This document shows, in pieces, positions 8,312-16,678 of a stretch of DNA of 64,000 nucleotides. How positions within the stretch are numbered: position 1 is the stretch's first letter; each line of letters begins with the position of its first letter. The stretch lies in NCBI GenBank assembly GCA_963833585.1, contig CAWHYF010000001.1:372001-436000 (forward strand). The letters run 5' to 3'. This stretch comes from Bog-756 sp963833585 (GTDB lineage Bacteria > Actinomycetota > Acidimicrobiia > Acidimicrobiales > RAAP-2). The notes below the pieces were generated by a model. The model made no database searches. It saw nothing but the letters and a program-made list of their open reading frames with translations, and was not told the origin of the DNA. The translations under genes were made by a program, and so were the position numbers.

Positions 8312-9747
8312 AGGCCGGGTGGGAGTTGGTGGTGGGCCTCGAGGTCCACTGTGAGTTGAGAACGGTCACCAAGCTGTTCTGCGGGTGTCCCAACGCCTTC
8401 GGGGACCAGCCCAACACCAACGTGTGCCCGGTCTGCCTGGGGCTGCCCGGCTCCCTGCCGGTCATCAATCAGCGGGCCGTCGAGCTGGCCATGGCCATCG
8501 GAACCGCGCTCCACTGTGAGATCCGGCCCTCCACCTTCCACCGGAAGAATTACTTCTATCCCGACCAGGCCAAGGACTACCAGATCAGCCAGTACGACGA
8601 GCCGATCAATGTGGCCGGTCACCTGGAGCTGCCCGACGGGACCCGGGTCGGGATCGAGCGGGCCCACATGGAAGAGGACACGGGCAAGACCACCCACGCC
8701 GGGGCCTCGGGTCGCATCCACGGGGCCGACTACTCGCTGGTCGACTACAACCGGTCGGGCGTCCCCCTGGTCGAGATCGTGAGCGCCCCCGACATGCGGT
8801 CCTCGGCCCAGGCCCGGGCCTACGCCACCGAGCTCCGGGCCGTGCTGGTGGCCTCGGGGGCGTCGGACGGCAAGATGGAGGAGGGGTCGATGCGGGTCGA
8901 CGCCAACGTCTCGGTCCGGCGCTCGCCCGACGACCCCTTCGGGACCCGGTGCGAGATCAAGAACCTCAACTCGGTGCGTTCGTTGGGGCGGGCCATCGAC
9001 TACGAGGCGGATCGTCAGATCGCCCTGCTCGAGGCGGGCGAGGTGGTGGTCCAGCAGACCCGCCACTGGGACGAAGACGCCGGCCGGACCCAGACCCTCC
9101 GTTCCAAGGAGGACGCCTACGACTACCGCTACTTCCTCGAACCTGACCTGGTGCCCCTGGTCCCCGACGCCGAGTGGATCCGGGCCGTGGCCGAGGGCAT
9201 GGGTCTCATGCCGGCGGCCAGACGGATGCGGCTGGTGGCGCTGATGGGCGAAGGGGACGGGGCGACCGATGCCCAGGTCGACCAGGTGGCCACGGTGGTC
9301 GACCTGGATCTCGACCCGCTGGTACTGGCGGCGGCGTCGGCCGGGGTGAGCCCGGCACTGGCCCTGGCCCGCACGGCCAACGAGGCGGCCAACGACCCCG
9401 AGGCGGCCCGTGGCCTCGATGCTCCGTCCTACGTGGCCCTGCTCACCTTGGAGGACGGCGGCAGTCTGACCGCCACCCAGGCCAAATCGGTGCTGGCCGA
9501 GATGCTGGTCGACGGGGGAGGGGACCCGGCGGCGATCGCCGCAGCCAAGGGGTACGAGGCGCTGTCGGAGGACTCGTTGGTGGCGGCGGTGGCCGAGGTG
9601 GTGGCCGCCCACCCCGACGAGTGGGCCCGCTTCTGCGACGGGGACGAGCGGATCGGCGGGATGCTCATCGGGAAGGTCATGGAGGCCACCCACGGCAAGG
9701 CCGACGGCAAGGCGGTCCGGGCCGAATTGGCCCGACTACGGGGCTGA
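8305..9747 (+). CDS. gatB: Asp/Glu-tRNA amidotransferase subunit B
   Basis: A 480-residue GatB. It opens with the conserved WELVVGLEVHCEL and has the Zn-type Cys cluster (CGCPNAFGDQPNTNVCPVCLGLPGSLP), the FHRKNYFYPDQAKDYQISQYD stretch that binds the tRNA acceptor end, and the C-terminal YqeY-like tail (GGMLIGKVMEATHGKADGK). GatB phosphorylates misacylated Glu/Asp-tRNA and amidates it using ammonia from GatA. The ATG lies 7 bp inside the end of gatA. Full length. A GC-rich hairpin follows the stop. Confidence 0.97.
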   Translation: MVKAGWELVVGLEVHCELRTVTKLFCGCPNAFGDQPNTNVCPVCLGLPGSLPVINQRAVELAMAIGTALHCEIRPSTFHRKNYFYPDQAKDYQISQYDEPINVAGHLELPDGTRVGIERAHMEEDTGKTTHAGASGRIHGADYSLVDYNRSGVPLVEIVSAPDMRSSAQARAYATELRAVLVASGASDGKMEEGSMRVDANVSVRRSPDDPFGTRCEIKNLNSVRSLGRAIDYEADRQIALLEAGEVVVQQTRHWDEDAGRTQTLRSKEDAYDYRYFLEPDLVPLVPDAEWIRAVAEGMGLMPAARRMRLVALMGEGDGATDAQVDQVATVVDLDLDPLVLAAASAGVSPALALARTANEAANDPEAARGLDAPSYVALLTLEDGGSLTATQAKSVLAEMLVDGGGDPAAIAAAKGYEALSEDSLVAAVAEVVAAHPDEWARFCDGDERIGGMLIGKVMEATHGKADGKAVRAELARLRG

Positions 9748-9748
9748 G

Positions 9749-9771
9749 GGCCCACCCAGCACCGTGGGGCC
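9749..9771. terminator. possible hairpin terminator between convergent genes
   Basis: ggcccac and gtggggcc form a GC-rich stem with an 8-nt loop directly after the gatB stop and before the convergent GH43 gene. There is no T-run, so an intrinsic terminator is only a possibility. Confidence 0.3.
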
Positions 9772-9786
9772 GGGGACCGCCCCCCG

Positions 9787-11531
9787 CTACTTGCGGGAGA
9801 GAACAGCCTTCGGGGGCGGCTGGGCCGGCGTTGTCGGAGGGGCGCCGGCGGCCAGATAGGCGCCTTGGGGCGCGAAACCGACACGGGTGATGTAGACCGG
9901 CCGGGGCGGGTCGCCCTGGAGGGACATGGTCGGCGTGTACAGCATCCAGACTCCGGTGGCGTCCTGGTAGAACGACGGCTCACCGGGTCCCTGACCCTGG
10001 GCGTTGGAGCTCATCAGCGGTTGGCTGGAGAGGTCGGCGCACGGTCCCAACGGGCCCTTGCACCAGGCCACCCCGATGCCGTACTGGGGCTGGTTGAACC
10101 AGTTGGCCGCGTAGGCCAGCCAGTAGACGCCGTGGATCAGGACCAGGTCGGGGGCCTCGATGACCGTCCCCTGCCAGGGCTCGTCCGGGTTCATCAGGGC
10201 CGAAGGCGACCCGAGCAGGCTGAGGCCGTTCGGCCCGAGCCTCTGGGACCACAGGGTGGTGGGCGTCGTGTGTCCGTGGGCGTTCTGATCGGACTTGAAC
10301 AGCATGTAGTTGGTGCCGTCGCGATCGGTGAAGATGCGTGGGTCGATGGTGCCCGACAGCCCCGACTGGCAGATGAACGGGTGGGGTTGGGCGGTGAAGG
10401 GTCCGGCCGGGGACCTCGAGACGGCCGCCCCGATGCACTGCTCGTCCAGCACCTTGAGGTACCCGGTGAAGTAGAGGACGTAGGTCGATCCGAACTGGTG
10501 CACGTCGGGGCCCCAGGTGTACGGCTCGGCCGCCCATGGAGGGAGGTGAGGCATGGCGTCGATCGGCGGGGTCCAGGTCTTGAAGTCGGTGGTGGAGGCA
10601 ACCGGAACATTGAGGAACGGGATGACGGTGGTGCCGCTGGTGTAGAGGTAGTAGCGGCCGCCGGTCAGGAAGAGGAAGGGGTCTGACCGGTTCTCGCCCG
10701 AGTCGACCAGCTGTCCCGGCGCCGACGGATCCGAGGTGGGCGGGGGCTGGACGGCGTCAGCCGGGGGGGTGAAGGCCAACGAGGAGCGGTGCGCTCCGGC
10801 GTGGTGGGTGCCGGACCGGGTCCGGGTGGCCTGGGCCCCGTGCCAGGGCTGCATCACCAGGGCCACCACACCACGATGACAGCCACCACGCCGACGGCCG
10901 TCACGGCCTTCCGGCCCGACCTCCGCCGGCCCTTGGGGTCGGACTGCGATGGCGCAAGAGCCGCCTTTGGCCCCGGCTCTTCGGACTCCGGCGCCGCCAC
11001 CGCCACCGGCGGCTCCGACCGGGCTGCAGTGGTGGTCCGAGCCTCCGACTCGGAGCAGGTTGCCTCTGAGTCGGGAGCCACCATCGAGTCCGCAGCCACC
11101 AGGTCGGGAGCCACCATCGAGTCCGCAGCCACCACCAGGTCGGGAGCCACCACCGAGTCCGCGGCCACCACCAGGTCGGGAGCCGCCACCGGCTCCGCAG
11201 TCACCGTTGGGTCGGCAGTCACCCCACCGGGCGCCGACGGCGGGGCCGGACGGACCCGCGGCGCGGTGGCCACCACCGGGTCGGCGGCCGCCTCCCGCCG
11301 AACCTCATGGAGCGGGACCGGTGCCGGGTGGGTCGGCTTCAGCGATGCGTCCGGGCTGGTCGCCGAGGCGCCCGTGGACCGGGTCGGACCGGGTCGGCGG
11401 TCGGGGTCTGCGGCTGCCGGCGTCGCCATCGGTCCGGGCGCGCCAACCGGCCCCAGCTCTCCGGGCGTCCTCCCCGGAGCGAGCAGCTCATAGGCGCTGC
11501 CAACCTCCCCCTTGCCCCCACCCCTGTGCAT
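9787..11531 (-). CDS. membrane-anchored glycoside hydrolase family 43-like protein, apparently frameshifted at about 10870
   Basis: The uninterrupted catalytic part is 9787-10869. It has the five-bladed-propeller GH43 signature: SDPFLF (base Asp), GTIDPRIF (Asp) and IEAPDLV (general acid Glu), suggesting arabinan/xylan-type or related glycan cleavage. Upstream, in another frame to 11531, lies a Pro/Ala-rich stretch with degenerate repeats followed by basic residues and a hydrophobic segment (GRKAVTAVGVVAVIVV) that runs straight into VALVMQPWHG of the catalytic frame if one base is corrected near 10870. I therefore read one protein: cytoplasmic low-complexity tail, one membrane anchor, outer GH43 domain. 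A TAGCGT -10 box 9 nt before the ATG at 11531 supports that start. Two separate genes is the alternative. Confidence 0.65.
11068..11208. repeat. 33/36-bp in-frame tandem repeats, four units
   Basis: Four imperfect units (11068-11100, 11101-11136, 11137-11172, 11173-11208) share the core tcgggagccacc...gagtccgc. On the minus strand they encode the repeat VVAADSxVAPDL in the linker before the membrane anchor of the GH43-like protein. Unit length is a multiple of three, so copy-number change would keep the frame. Confidence 0.8.
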
Positions 11532-11540
11532 CGAGCGGAA

Positions 11541-11546
11541 ACGCTA
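11541..11546 (-). promoter_or_regulatory. putative -10 box (TAGCGT) of the GH43-like gene
   Basis: On the minus strand TAGCGT stands 9 nt before the ATG at 11531, the leaderless arrangement seen elsewhere in the window. It supports translation of the repeat-rich N-terminal region. Confidence 0.4.
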
Positions 11547-12018
11547 GCGCCTTTTCCGGCGATTGGGGAATAGCGGTGGACATCTCCGGGGAATCTGGGG
11601 ACAGCCCGAGAAATACAGCGGAAAAGGTAGGGATTTCGCGAGGCGCTATTGACCCTGGTCACGGGGTCGTTCAGCATGACTCCTGTCGGGAAGCCGAAGC
11701 TCCGGAGGACACCCGGGGAGGTGCGGACGGGAGGGTCGCAAGGCCCAACCGGAAGGCCATCCCAGGAAGGTCGACGGGACCGTAGGTGACCGGCATGGTG
11801 GTCCGGGGACGGGTCGAAGCGCTTTCGGGCGCAACGGTCTGGTGCCTGCTGCAGGGTCGTCCGACACGGCTCGGCGCCGGTGAGGCCGGATCAACCGTGA
11901 GCGTGGCCCCGAGGAGCTCGGGCGGTTTCGGCCGTTCGGTTACTCGGGGCTGCGTCGCGCCCGGGGTCGGGTGCGCAGTCGGACGCGGCGGCCCGGCCGG
12001 CGTCACCGGGTCAGGAGT
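11547..12018. other. gene-poor stretch, nothing firmly supported
   Basis: About 470 bp between the GH43-like and CDF genes. A minus-strand frame at 11671-12006 (111 codons, GTG start 12 nt after the CDF stop) exists but is Pro/Ala/Ser/Arg-rich with no recognisable motif, so I do not call it. The part near 11550-11650 is less GC-rich than its surroundings (for example ggaaaaggtaggg) and may hold regulatory sequence. Confidence 0.5.
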
Positions 12019-12933
12019 TCAGTGCCGGTGGGTGTCGGCCAGTGGCGCAGCGGGTGCCTCCATCCGGCACGGATCCTCGTCGTCGTTGCAGCGCTCGCAC
12101 TCGAGCTCCAGCGTGGAGTGCGAGATGGCATACGGGCCGGCGATGGCGGTCTTGACCTTGTCCCCCACCGCCTGGGCCTCTTCGAGCGTCGGATGGCCGG
12201 TCAGGACCAGGTGGGCGGAGAGCAACCGGATTTCGCTGGAGAGGCTCCAGACGTGGAGGTCGTGGACCTCACCCACCCCGGGCACGCCGGTCATGGTCCC
12301 GTTCAACCGGGCCAGATCCAGGTCCTCCGGAGTCGACTCGAGGAGCACGGCGACGCTGCCCCGGAAGATCCGGAACGCCTGGTAGACGATGATCCCCGCC
12401 ACCACCAGGGCCGAGACCGGGTCGAGCCACGTGGCCGAAGGCTCGACGATCATGGCCACGGCCGCCAGCACGACGGCCAGCGAGGCCAGGGCGTCGCCCG
12501 CCATGTGCAGGACGGCCGATCGCATGTTGAGGTCGCGGGTCCCGTCCCGGAGTACGAGGGCGGCCAGCCCGTTGACCGCCAGGGCCAACGAGGCCACCAC
12601 CACGACCACACCGGCCCTCACCGGCTCGGGATGGGCCAGGCGGTGGATGCTGTCGATGACGATGAGAACGGTGACCACGCCGATCAGGGCGGCGTTGGCC
12701 AGGGCGGCCAGGATGGTGGCCCGGTGGTTGCCGAAGGAACGGGCCGAGCTCGGGGGGCGGAGCACCAACCGGACCGCCACCAGCGAGAGGACCAACGCTC
12801 CCACGTCGGCCAGATTGTGGCCGGCATCGGCCAGCAGGCCTGTGGAGTGGGCCACCAGACCGAACCCGATCTGGACGACCACCAGCAGACCGTTGAGGGC
12901 GAGGCTCACGCTGAGTCGTCGGGTTCGGTTCAT
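12019..12933 (-). CDS. cation diffusion facilitator (CDF) family metal exporter
   Basis: A 304-residue protein with about six transmembrane helices. Metal-site motifs of the family are visible: HNLADVG in helix 2 (HxxxD) and HMAGDALAS in helix 5 (HxxxD). A cytoplasmic C-terminal domain (GVPGVGEVHDLHVWSLSSE) is the usual metal-sensing ferredoxin-like dimer domain. The tail adds a Cys/His/Asp-rich end (ECERCNDDEDPC...THRH) that could bind metal. The family exports Zn2+, Co2+, Cd2+ or Mn2+ by proton antiport; HxxxD in both helices favours Zn/Cd. The start has a GGGAGAA site 5 nt upstream, and a TAGGCT box lies before it. Confidence 0.9.
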   Translation of the reverse strand: MNRTRRLSVSLALNGLLVVVQIGFGLVAHSTGLLADAGHNLADVGALVLSLVAVRLVLRPPSSARSFGNHRATILAALANAALIGVVTVLIVIDSIHRLAHPEPVRAGVVVVVASLALAVNGLAALVLRDGTRDLNMRSAVLHMAGDALASLAVVLAAVAMIVEPSATWLDPVSALVVAGIIVYQAFRIFRGSVAVLLESTPEDLDLARLNGTMTGVPGVGEVHDLHVWSLSSEIRLLSAHLVLTGHPTLEEAQAVGDKVKTAIAGPYAISHSTLELECERCNDDEDPCRMEAPAAPLADTHRH

Positions 12934-13011
12934 GGATTCTCCCAGCTCCCAGCCTACCCATCCACCCGGACGGGGTCCGTTCCGCGCCCCGGCGGGGACA
13001 GGACGGGCCGG

Positions 13012-13017
13012 TAGCCT
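13012..13017 (+). promoter_or_regulatory. putative -10 box (TAGCCT), leaderless promoter
   Basis: TAGCCT ends 6 nt before the ATG at 13024. It lies in the short divergent region shared with the CDF gene. Confidence 0.45.
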
Positions 13018-13023
13018 CCGACC

Positions 13024-13575
13024 ATGAGCCCCAAGCCGTCCCGCTTCCGGCGCCCGGTGGTCCTGACCCTCCTGGGCCTGGTGTCGGTGGGGATCGTGGT
13101 GGCGGTGGTGGGGACGGCCCGCCTGTTCGTGTGGCCCCCCAGCGACCCGCCGAGCAAGGCCGATGCGGTGGTGGCCCTGGGGGGCGACCCGGGTCAGCTG
13201 CGGGCCAAGTACGCCCTCCATCTGGCCCACCAGGGCTACGCCCCGGTGGCGGTGATCTCCCTCGGGGGCCAGAAGGCGGTGCCCTGTCCCCGCCCGGGGC
13301 CCGGAGTGCAGCTGGTCTGCTTCCGGGCCGAACCGCTGAACACCCGGGGGGAGGCCGAGTACGTGGCCCGGCTGGCCGCCAGGCGCCACTGGCACCGGAT
13401 CATCGTGGTGTCGGAGCGCTCCCAGGCCACCCGGGCCCGCCTGCTGTTCAAGCGGTGCACGGGGATCCAGCTGGAGATGGTTCCGGTGAACGACCCCCGG
13501 ACCCGACTGCCCTACGACGTCGTCTACGAGTGGGGGGCCCTGCTGAAGGCGCTGAGCCTCGATCGAAGCTGCTGA
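13024..13575 (+). CDS. DUF218/YdcF-like membrane-anchored protein
   Basis: A 183-residue protein with one N-terminal transmembrane helix (residues about 12-35) and a DUF218-like domain: ADAVVALGGDPGQLRAKYALHLAHQGYAP, then NTRGEAEYVARLA and IIVVSERSQATRARLLFKRC. Family members such as YdcF and SanA are linked to envelope integrity or bind nucleotide cofactors, but their reaction is poorly defined. The start is fixed by the TAGCCT box 6 nt upstream. Neighbouring a sulfotransferase and an FkbH gene, it may also act on the envelope; this is inference. Confidence 0.8.
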   Translation: MSPKPSRFRRPVVLTLLGLVSVGIVVAVVGTARLFVWPPSDPPSKADAVVALGGDPGQLRAKYALHLAHQGYAPVAVISLGGQKAVPCPRPGPGVQLVCFRAEPLNTRGEAEYVARLAARRHWHRIIVVSERSQATRARLLFKRCTGIQLEMVPVNDPRTRLPYDVVYEWGALLKALSLDRSC

Positions 13576-13605
13576 CCCGGCCCGGCCGGATCGGAGGCAA
13601 CCGGA

Positions 13606-14487
13606 TCAGGCGCCGCCGACCGATCCCATGGAGGCCACCCCGGCCCGGTCGAGCCGGCGGAGCAGCTCGTACTCCGGCTCCAGCCGGGCGGCCAGGCGGG
13701 CCCGCTGATCGGGGGTCAGGGCAGAGCGGAGGGGGGTGACCCGTGCCCGCCGGGGTTCGAGCGGGAGGTCGAGCCGTTCGGCCAGGCGGGCCAGGCCCTC
13801 GGTGAAGTCCTCGGTGAAGAACACGCTCGAGCACCCGGCGATCCGGTCGACGGCCTCGGCCACGTCCAGCCGGTCGGAGAACATGGCCAGCTGGGTCAAC
13901 AGCCCGTCGCGGGGTACCCGGTCGAGGAAGGCGTCGAAGCCACCCTGGACCAGGCGGCGGTCCCGTCTGCCCACCTGTCCGGGCAGGCCGGGGTCGTCCC
14001 CGGCCACCAGGTAGTCGTAGTACGAGTGGACCCTGGCCACCGGGTCCCGCAGGATGGTGACGGTGAACGTCCCGGTCGGCAAGGGCTGGTCGGCGAAGGG
14101 ACGGTGCGACCGGCCGAAGAGATAGGCCCCCTCGGCCAGCACCCGCCGGTCGTTGGAGGCGTAGGCCCGCCCGCCGCTGACCGTGCGCTGCAGCCGCGAA
14201 CTGGCCAAGCGGTGCCATACGGCCATCGGGTCCTCGCCTCCCAGGGCCAGGAAGCTCAGGAACAGGCTGGTCCCGGCGGTTTTGCGCACGTGGTAGCAGT
14301 AGACCCGGCGGTCGCCCCCGGGAAGGGCACACTCCTCGGCCAGCCGGCGATAGGTCGGGTCGGTCATCAGCTCCACCCGACCGCGCAGGGCACTCATCTG
14401 GCGCCGCAGTCGCCGACTGGTGCGGACCAGTGCTCCCTTTCGCTGGGGCAATGTGTCGCCGGCCGCCGATGGAGACCCCCCGTCCAC
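13606..14487 (-). CDS. sulfotransferase family protein
   Basis: A 293-residue protein. YHVRKTAGTSLFLSFLA (near residue 73) is the 5'-phosphosulfate-binding loop and RDPVARVHSYYDYL (near residue 150) is the 3'-phosphate-binding motif, so it should bind PAPS. The KTAGTS form resembles carbohydrate (heparan 2-O type) sulfotransferases. I chose the GTG at 14487 because a TAGGAT box lies 7 nt upstream; the ATG at 14397 is the alternative and would still keep the whole domain. It is divergent from the FkbH gene. The substrate, probably an envelope glycan, is not shown by the sequence. Confidence 0.75.
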   Translation of the reverse strand: MDGGSPSAAGDTLPQRKGALVRTSRRLRRQMSALRGRVELMTDPTYRRLAEECALPGGDRRVYCYHVRKTAGTSLFLSFLALGGEDPMAVWHRLASSRLQRTVSGGRAYASNDRRVLAEGAYLFGRSHRPFADQPLPTGTFTVTILRDPVARVHSYYDYLVAGDDPGLPGQVGRRDRRLVQGGFDAFLDRVPRDGLLTQLAMFSDRLDVAEAVDRIAGCSSVFFTEDFTEGLARLAERLDLPLEPRRARVTPLRSALTPDQRARLAARLEPEYELLRRLDRAGVASMGSVGGA

Positions 14488-14494
14488 GGCTCCG

Positions 14495-14500
14495 ATCCTA
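14495..14500 (-). promoter_or_regulatory. putative -10 box (TAGGAT) of the sulfotransferase gene
   Basis: Read on the minus strand, TAGGAT stands 7 nt before the GTG at 14487. It sets the preferred start of that gene. Confidence 0.45.
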
Positions 14501-14680
14501 CCTTCTCCGGTAGGCTGTCCCGGCTGCCTGTTGGGCCGCCGGTCCCGGGTCGGTATCCGACCCGGCCGGTCCGGTGCCCCGTCAGGCCGCACGGGATCGA
14601 GCAGCCATGGGGTATCCGTTGTCAGCACGCCGGGAGACGAACAGCAGTTTCGCCACCGGGCGACCGGGGGATCGGTCCGG

Positions 14681-16636
14681 ATGGTGATCGAGGACCGATC
14701 GGGAGGGGTCTCTCCGGTGGATCCGGAGGCGGCGCGACTGTCGCGTCCGGTCAAGCTGGTGGTCTGGGACCTCGACGAGACACTGTGGGAGGGCACCCTC
14801 AGCGAGGGCCCGGTGGTGGTGGACCCGTCCCGGGTCGATCTGGTGCGGTCCCTCAACCGGAGGGGGATCGTGAACTCGGTGTGCTCGAAGAACGACCCCG
14901 ACCAGGCCCGGGTGGAGTTGGAGCGCATCGGACTCTGGGACGAACTGGTCTTCGTCCGGATCGACTGGTCCCCCAAGGGGGCCCGGGTGGCCCAGATCGT
15001 CGTCGACGCCCAGCTGCGGGCCGACGAGGTGCTGTTCGTCGACGACCTGCCCCTCAACCGCGAGGAGGTTCGTCACGCGGCGCCCGGGATCCAGGTGGCG
15101 GGCCCCGAGATCATCGACCGGATGCTGTCCTTGCCTGAGCTGGCCGGCAAGGACGATGGAGGGCTGACCCGGCTCCAGCAGTACCGGGTACTGGAGCGCA
15201 AGCTCGTCGACCGGGAGGCGGTCCCGGTCTCCAACGAGGAGTTCCTCCGGTCCTGCGACATCCGAATCGGGGTCTCCACCGATGCCCCGGCGGAGTCGGA
15301 CCGCCTGTTCGAGCTGGTGCACCGCACCAACCAGCTCAACTTCACCAAACGCCGGCCCGATCGGGAGACCTTCGATGCCCTGGTGTCCGACCCCGGCCGC
15401 CGTTCGGGCTACATCCGGGTCCGGGACCGGTACGGGGACTACGGGATCTGTGGGTTCTACTCCCTGACCCCCGATGGTGGGGAGTTGAGCGACTTCCTGT
15501 TCTCCTGCCGGATTCTCAACATGGGCGTCGAACAGTGGCTCTACCAGCATCTCGGCCGTCCGGCCCTGGACGTCGTCGGTGACGTGGCGTCGTCGCTGGA
15601 GACGTCGGCGGACGGTCCGGTGGACTGGATCACGCGGGACGAATCCCTGTTCGGCTCACCCAACGGGACCGGCGACGGGGGCGAGAGCCCCCCCGCACCC
15701 TCCCCACCGCCCCGAGTGGTCGGGGACGGTGGGTGGCCCACCCAGCCGCACCGGGTCCTGATGGTGGGGGGGTGCGACCTGACCACCGCCGAGCAGTTCC
15801 TGGGCGGCGACATCACCACCGAGTTCTCCCACACCGGGCCCACCGGGGCCTTCATCTACGTGGGACACACCGAGACCCTCCGCCAGTCCGCCGCCGGCAT
15901 CACCGATCAGCAACGGGCGCTGGTCGATCGGATCCCCTTCCTGGACCAAGGGGTCTTCTCCTCGCCGGCCGTGGTGGACCCGGACTACGACGTCTTGGTG
16001 TACAGCGTGCTCACCGACTACACCCAGGGGCTCTACCGCCACCGCCGACTGGGTCTGGTGGTCCCGTGGCACAAGTTCGACGTGGACGCCACCCGGCCGG
16101 ACGCCTGGCCCGCCCTGGAGAACCGATTCGGCCGGGAGGGGATGGACCGGGCGTTCCTCGAGTGGTTCTCCGAAGAGTTCGAGTTCCTGGGTGGTGTGAC
16201 CGTCGACCGCTTCCAGGAGAACATCCGCTGGTTGGCGGGGTCCATGCCAGCCCGAACCAAGCTCATCGTGTTGAACGGGGCCGAGGTGCCCTTCGAGCAG
16301 CCCAAAGAGCCCCAGCGCCACCTGCACCACATGGTCATGAACGCGGCCCTGGACGAGGCGGTGTCCGGGCTGCCCAATGCCTCGGTCTGTGACGTGCGGA
16401 CCTTCGTGACCAGCCCCGACGACCTGCTGTCGGACATCCGCCACTACCGGCGCCACGTCTACCTGCGGATGGCCGAGGAGATCCGAGCGGCGGGAGTGGC
16501 CGGACTCACGGTGGAGCATCTGCCCTGGACCACCCGGGCCCGGCGCGCGGTGTGGGCGTTCGCCGGACGGCGCAAGGTGACGGTCCGTCGCCGGTGGAGG
16601 CGGTTCCGGGGTCTGCCTCCTCCCCGCTCCTCCTGA
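14681..16636 (+). CDS. FkbH-like HAD-superfamily protein with C-terminal extension
   Basis: A 651-residue protein. VVWDLDETLWEGTLSEG near residue 28 is the HAD motif I (DxDxT); VCSKND and VDDLPLNREEVR are further FkbH/HAD-IIIC hallmarks. Residues about 200-330 (HRTNQLNFTKRR...) are the GNAT-like second half of FkbH. FkbH proteins load glyceryl groups onto carrier proteins or act in glycan modification. Residues about 365-640 form an extra domain (VLMVGGCDLTTAEQFL ... IVLNGAEVP ... DIRHYRRHVYLRMA) that resembles an SGNH/GDSL-type fold, although in many FkbH proteins such a domain comes first. No carrier protein or PKS gene is nearby, so a role in surface-glycan decoration is more likely; that is inference. 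Confidence 0.75.
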   Translation: MVIEDRSGGVSPVDPEAARLSRPVKLVVWDLDETLWEGTLSEGPVVVDPSRVDLVRSLNRRGIVNSVCSKNDPDQARVELERIGLWDELVFVRIDWSPKGARVAQIVVDAQLRADEVLFVDDLPLNREEVRHAAPGIQVAGPEIIDRMLSLPELAGKDDGGLTRLQQYRVLERKLVDREAVPVSNEEFLRSCDIRIGVSTDAPAESDRLFELVHRTNQLNFTKRRPDRETFDALVSDPGRRSGYIRVRDRYGDYGICGFYSLTPDGGELSDFLFSCRILNMGVEQWLYQHLGRPALDVVGDVASSLETSADGPVDWITRDESLFGSPNGTGDGGESPPAPSPPPRVVGDGGWPTQPHRVLMVGGCDLTTAEQFLGGDITTEFSHTGPTGAFIYVGHTETLRQSAAGITDQQRALVDRIPFLDQGVFSSPAVVDPDYDVLVYSVLTDYTQGLYRHRRLGLVVPWHKFDVDATRPDAWPALENRFGREGMDRAFLEWFSEEFEFLGGVTVDRFQENIRWLAGSMPARTKLIVLNGAEVPFEQPKEPQRHLHHMVMNAALDEAVSGLPNASVCDVRTFVTSPDDLLSDIRHYRRHVYLRMAEEIRAAGVAGLTVEHLPWTTRARRAVWAFAGRRKVTVRRRWRRFRGLPPPRSS

Positions 16637-16678
16637 GTCCTGAGGCCCCCGCCGCGGTGGCTCGCGGCCGAGCCCTGG

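Noticed and set aside
10789..11785. Plus-strand open frames over the repeat region (Ser/Gly/Ala or Pro/Arg-rich).
   Set aside because: No motif; the minus-strand frame is continuous with the membrane anchor of the GH43 protein and has a -10 box at the right distance.
11671..12006. 111-codon minus-strand frame just downstream of the CDF gene.
   Set aside because: Pro/Ala/Arg-rich with no recognisable domain and no ribosome site beyond chance; noted only as a possibility.
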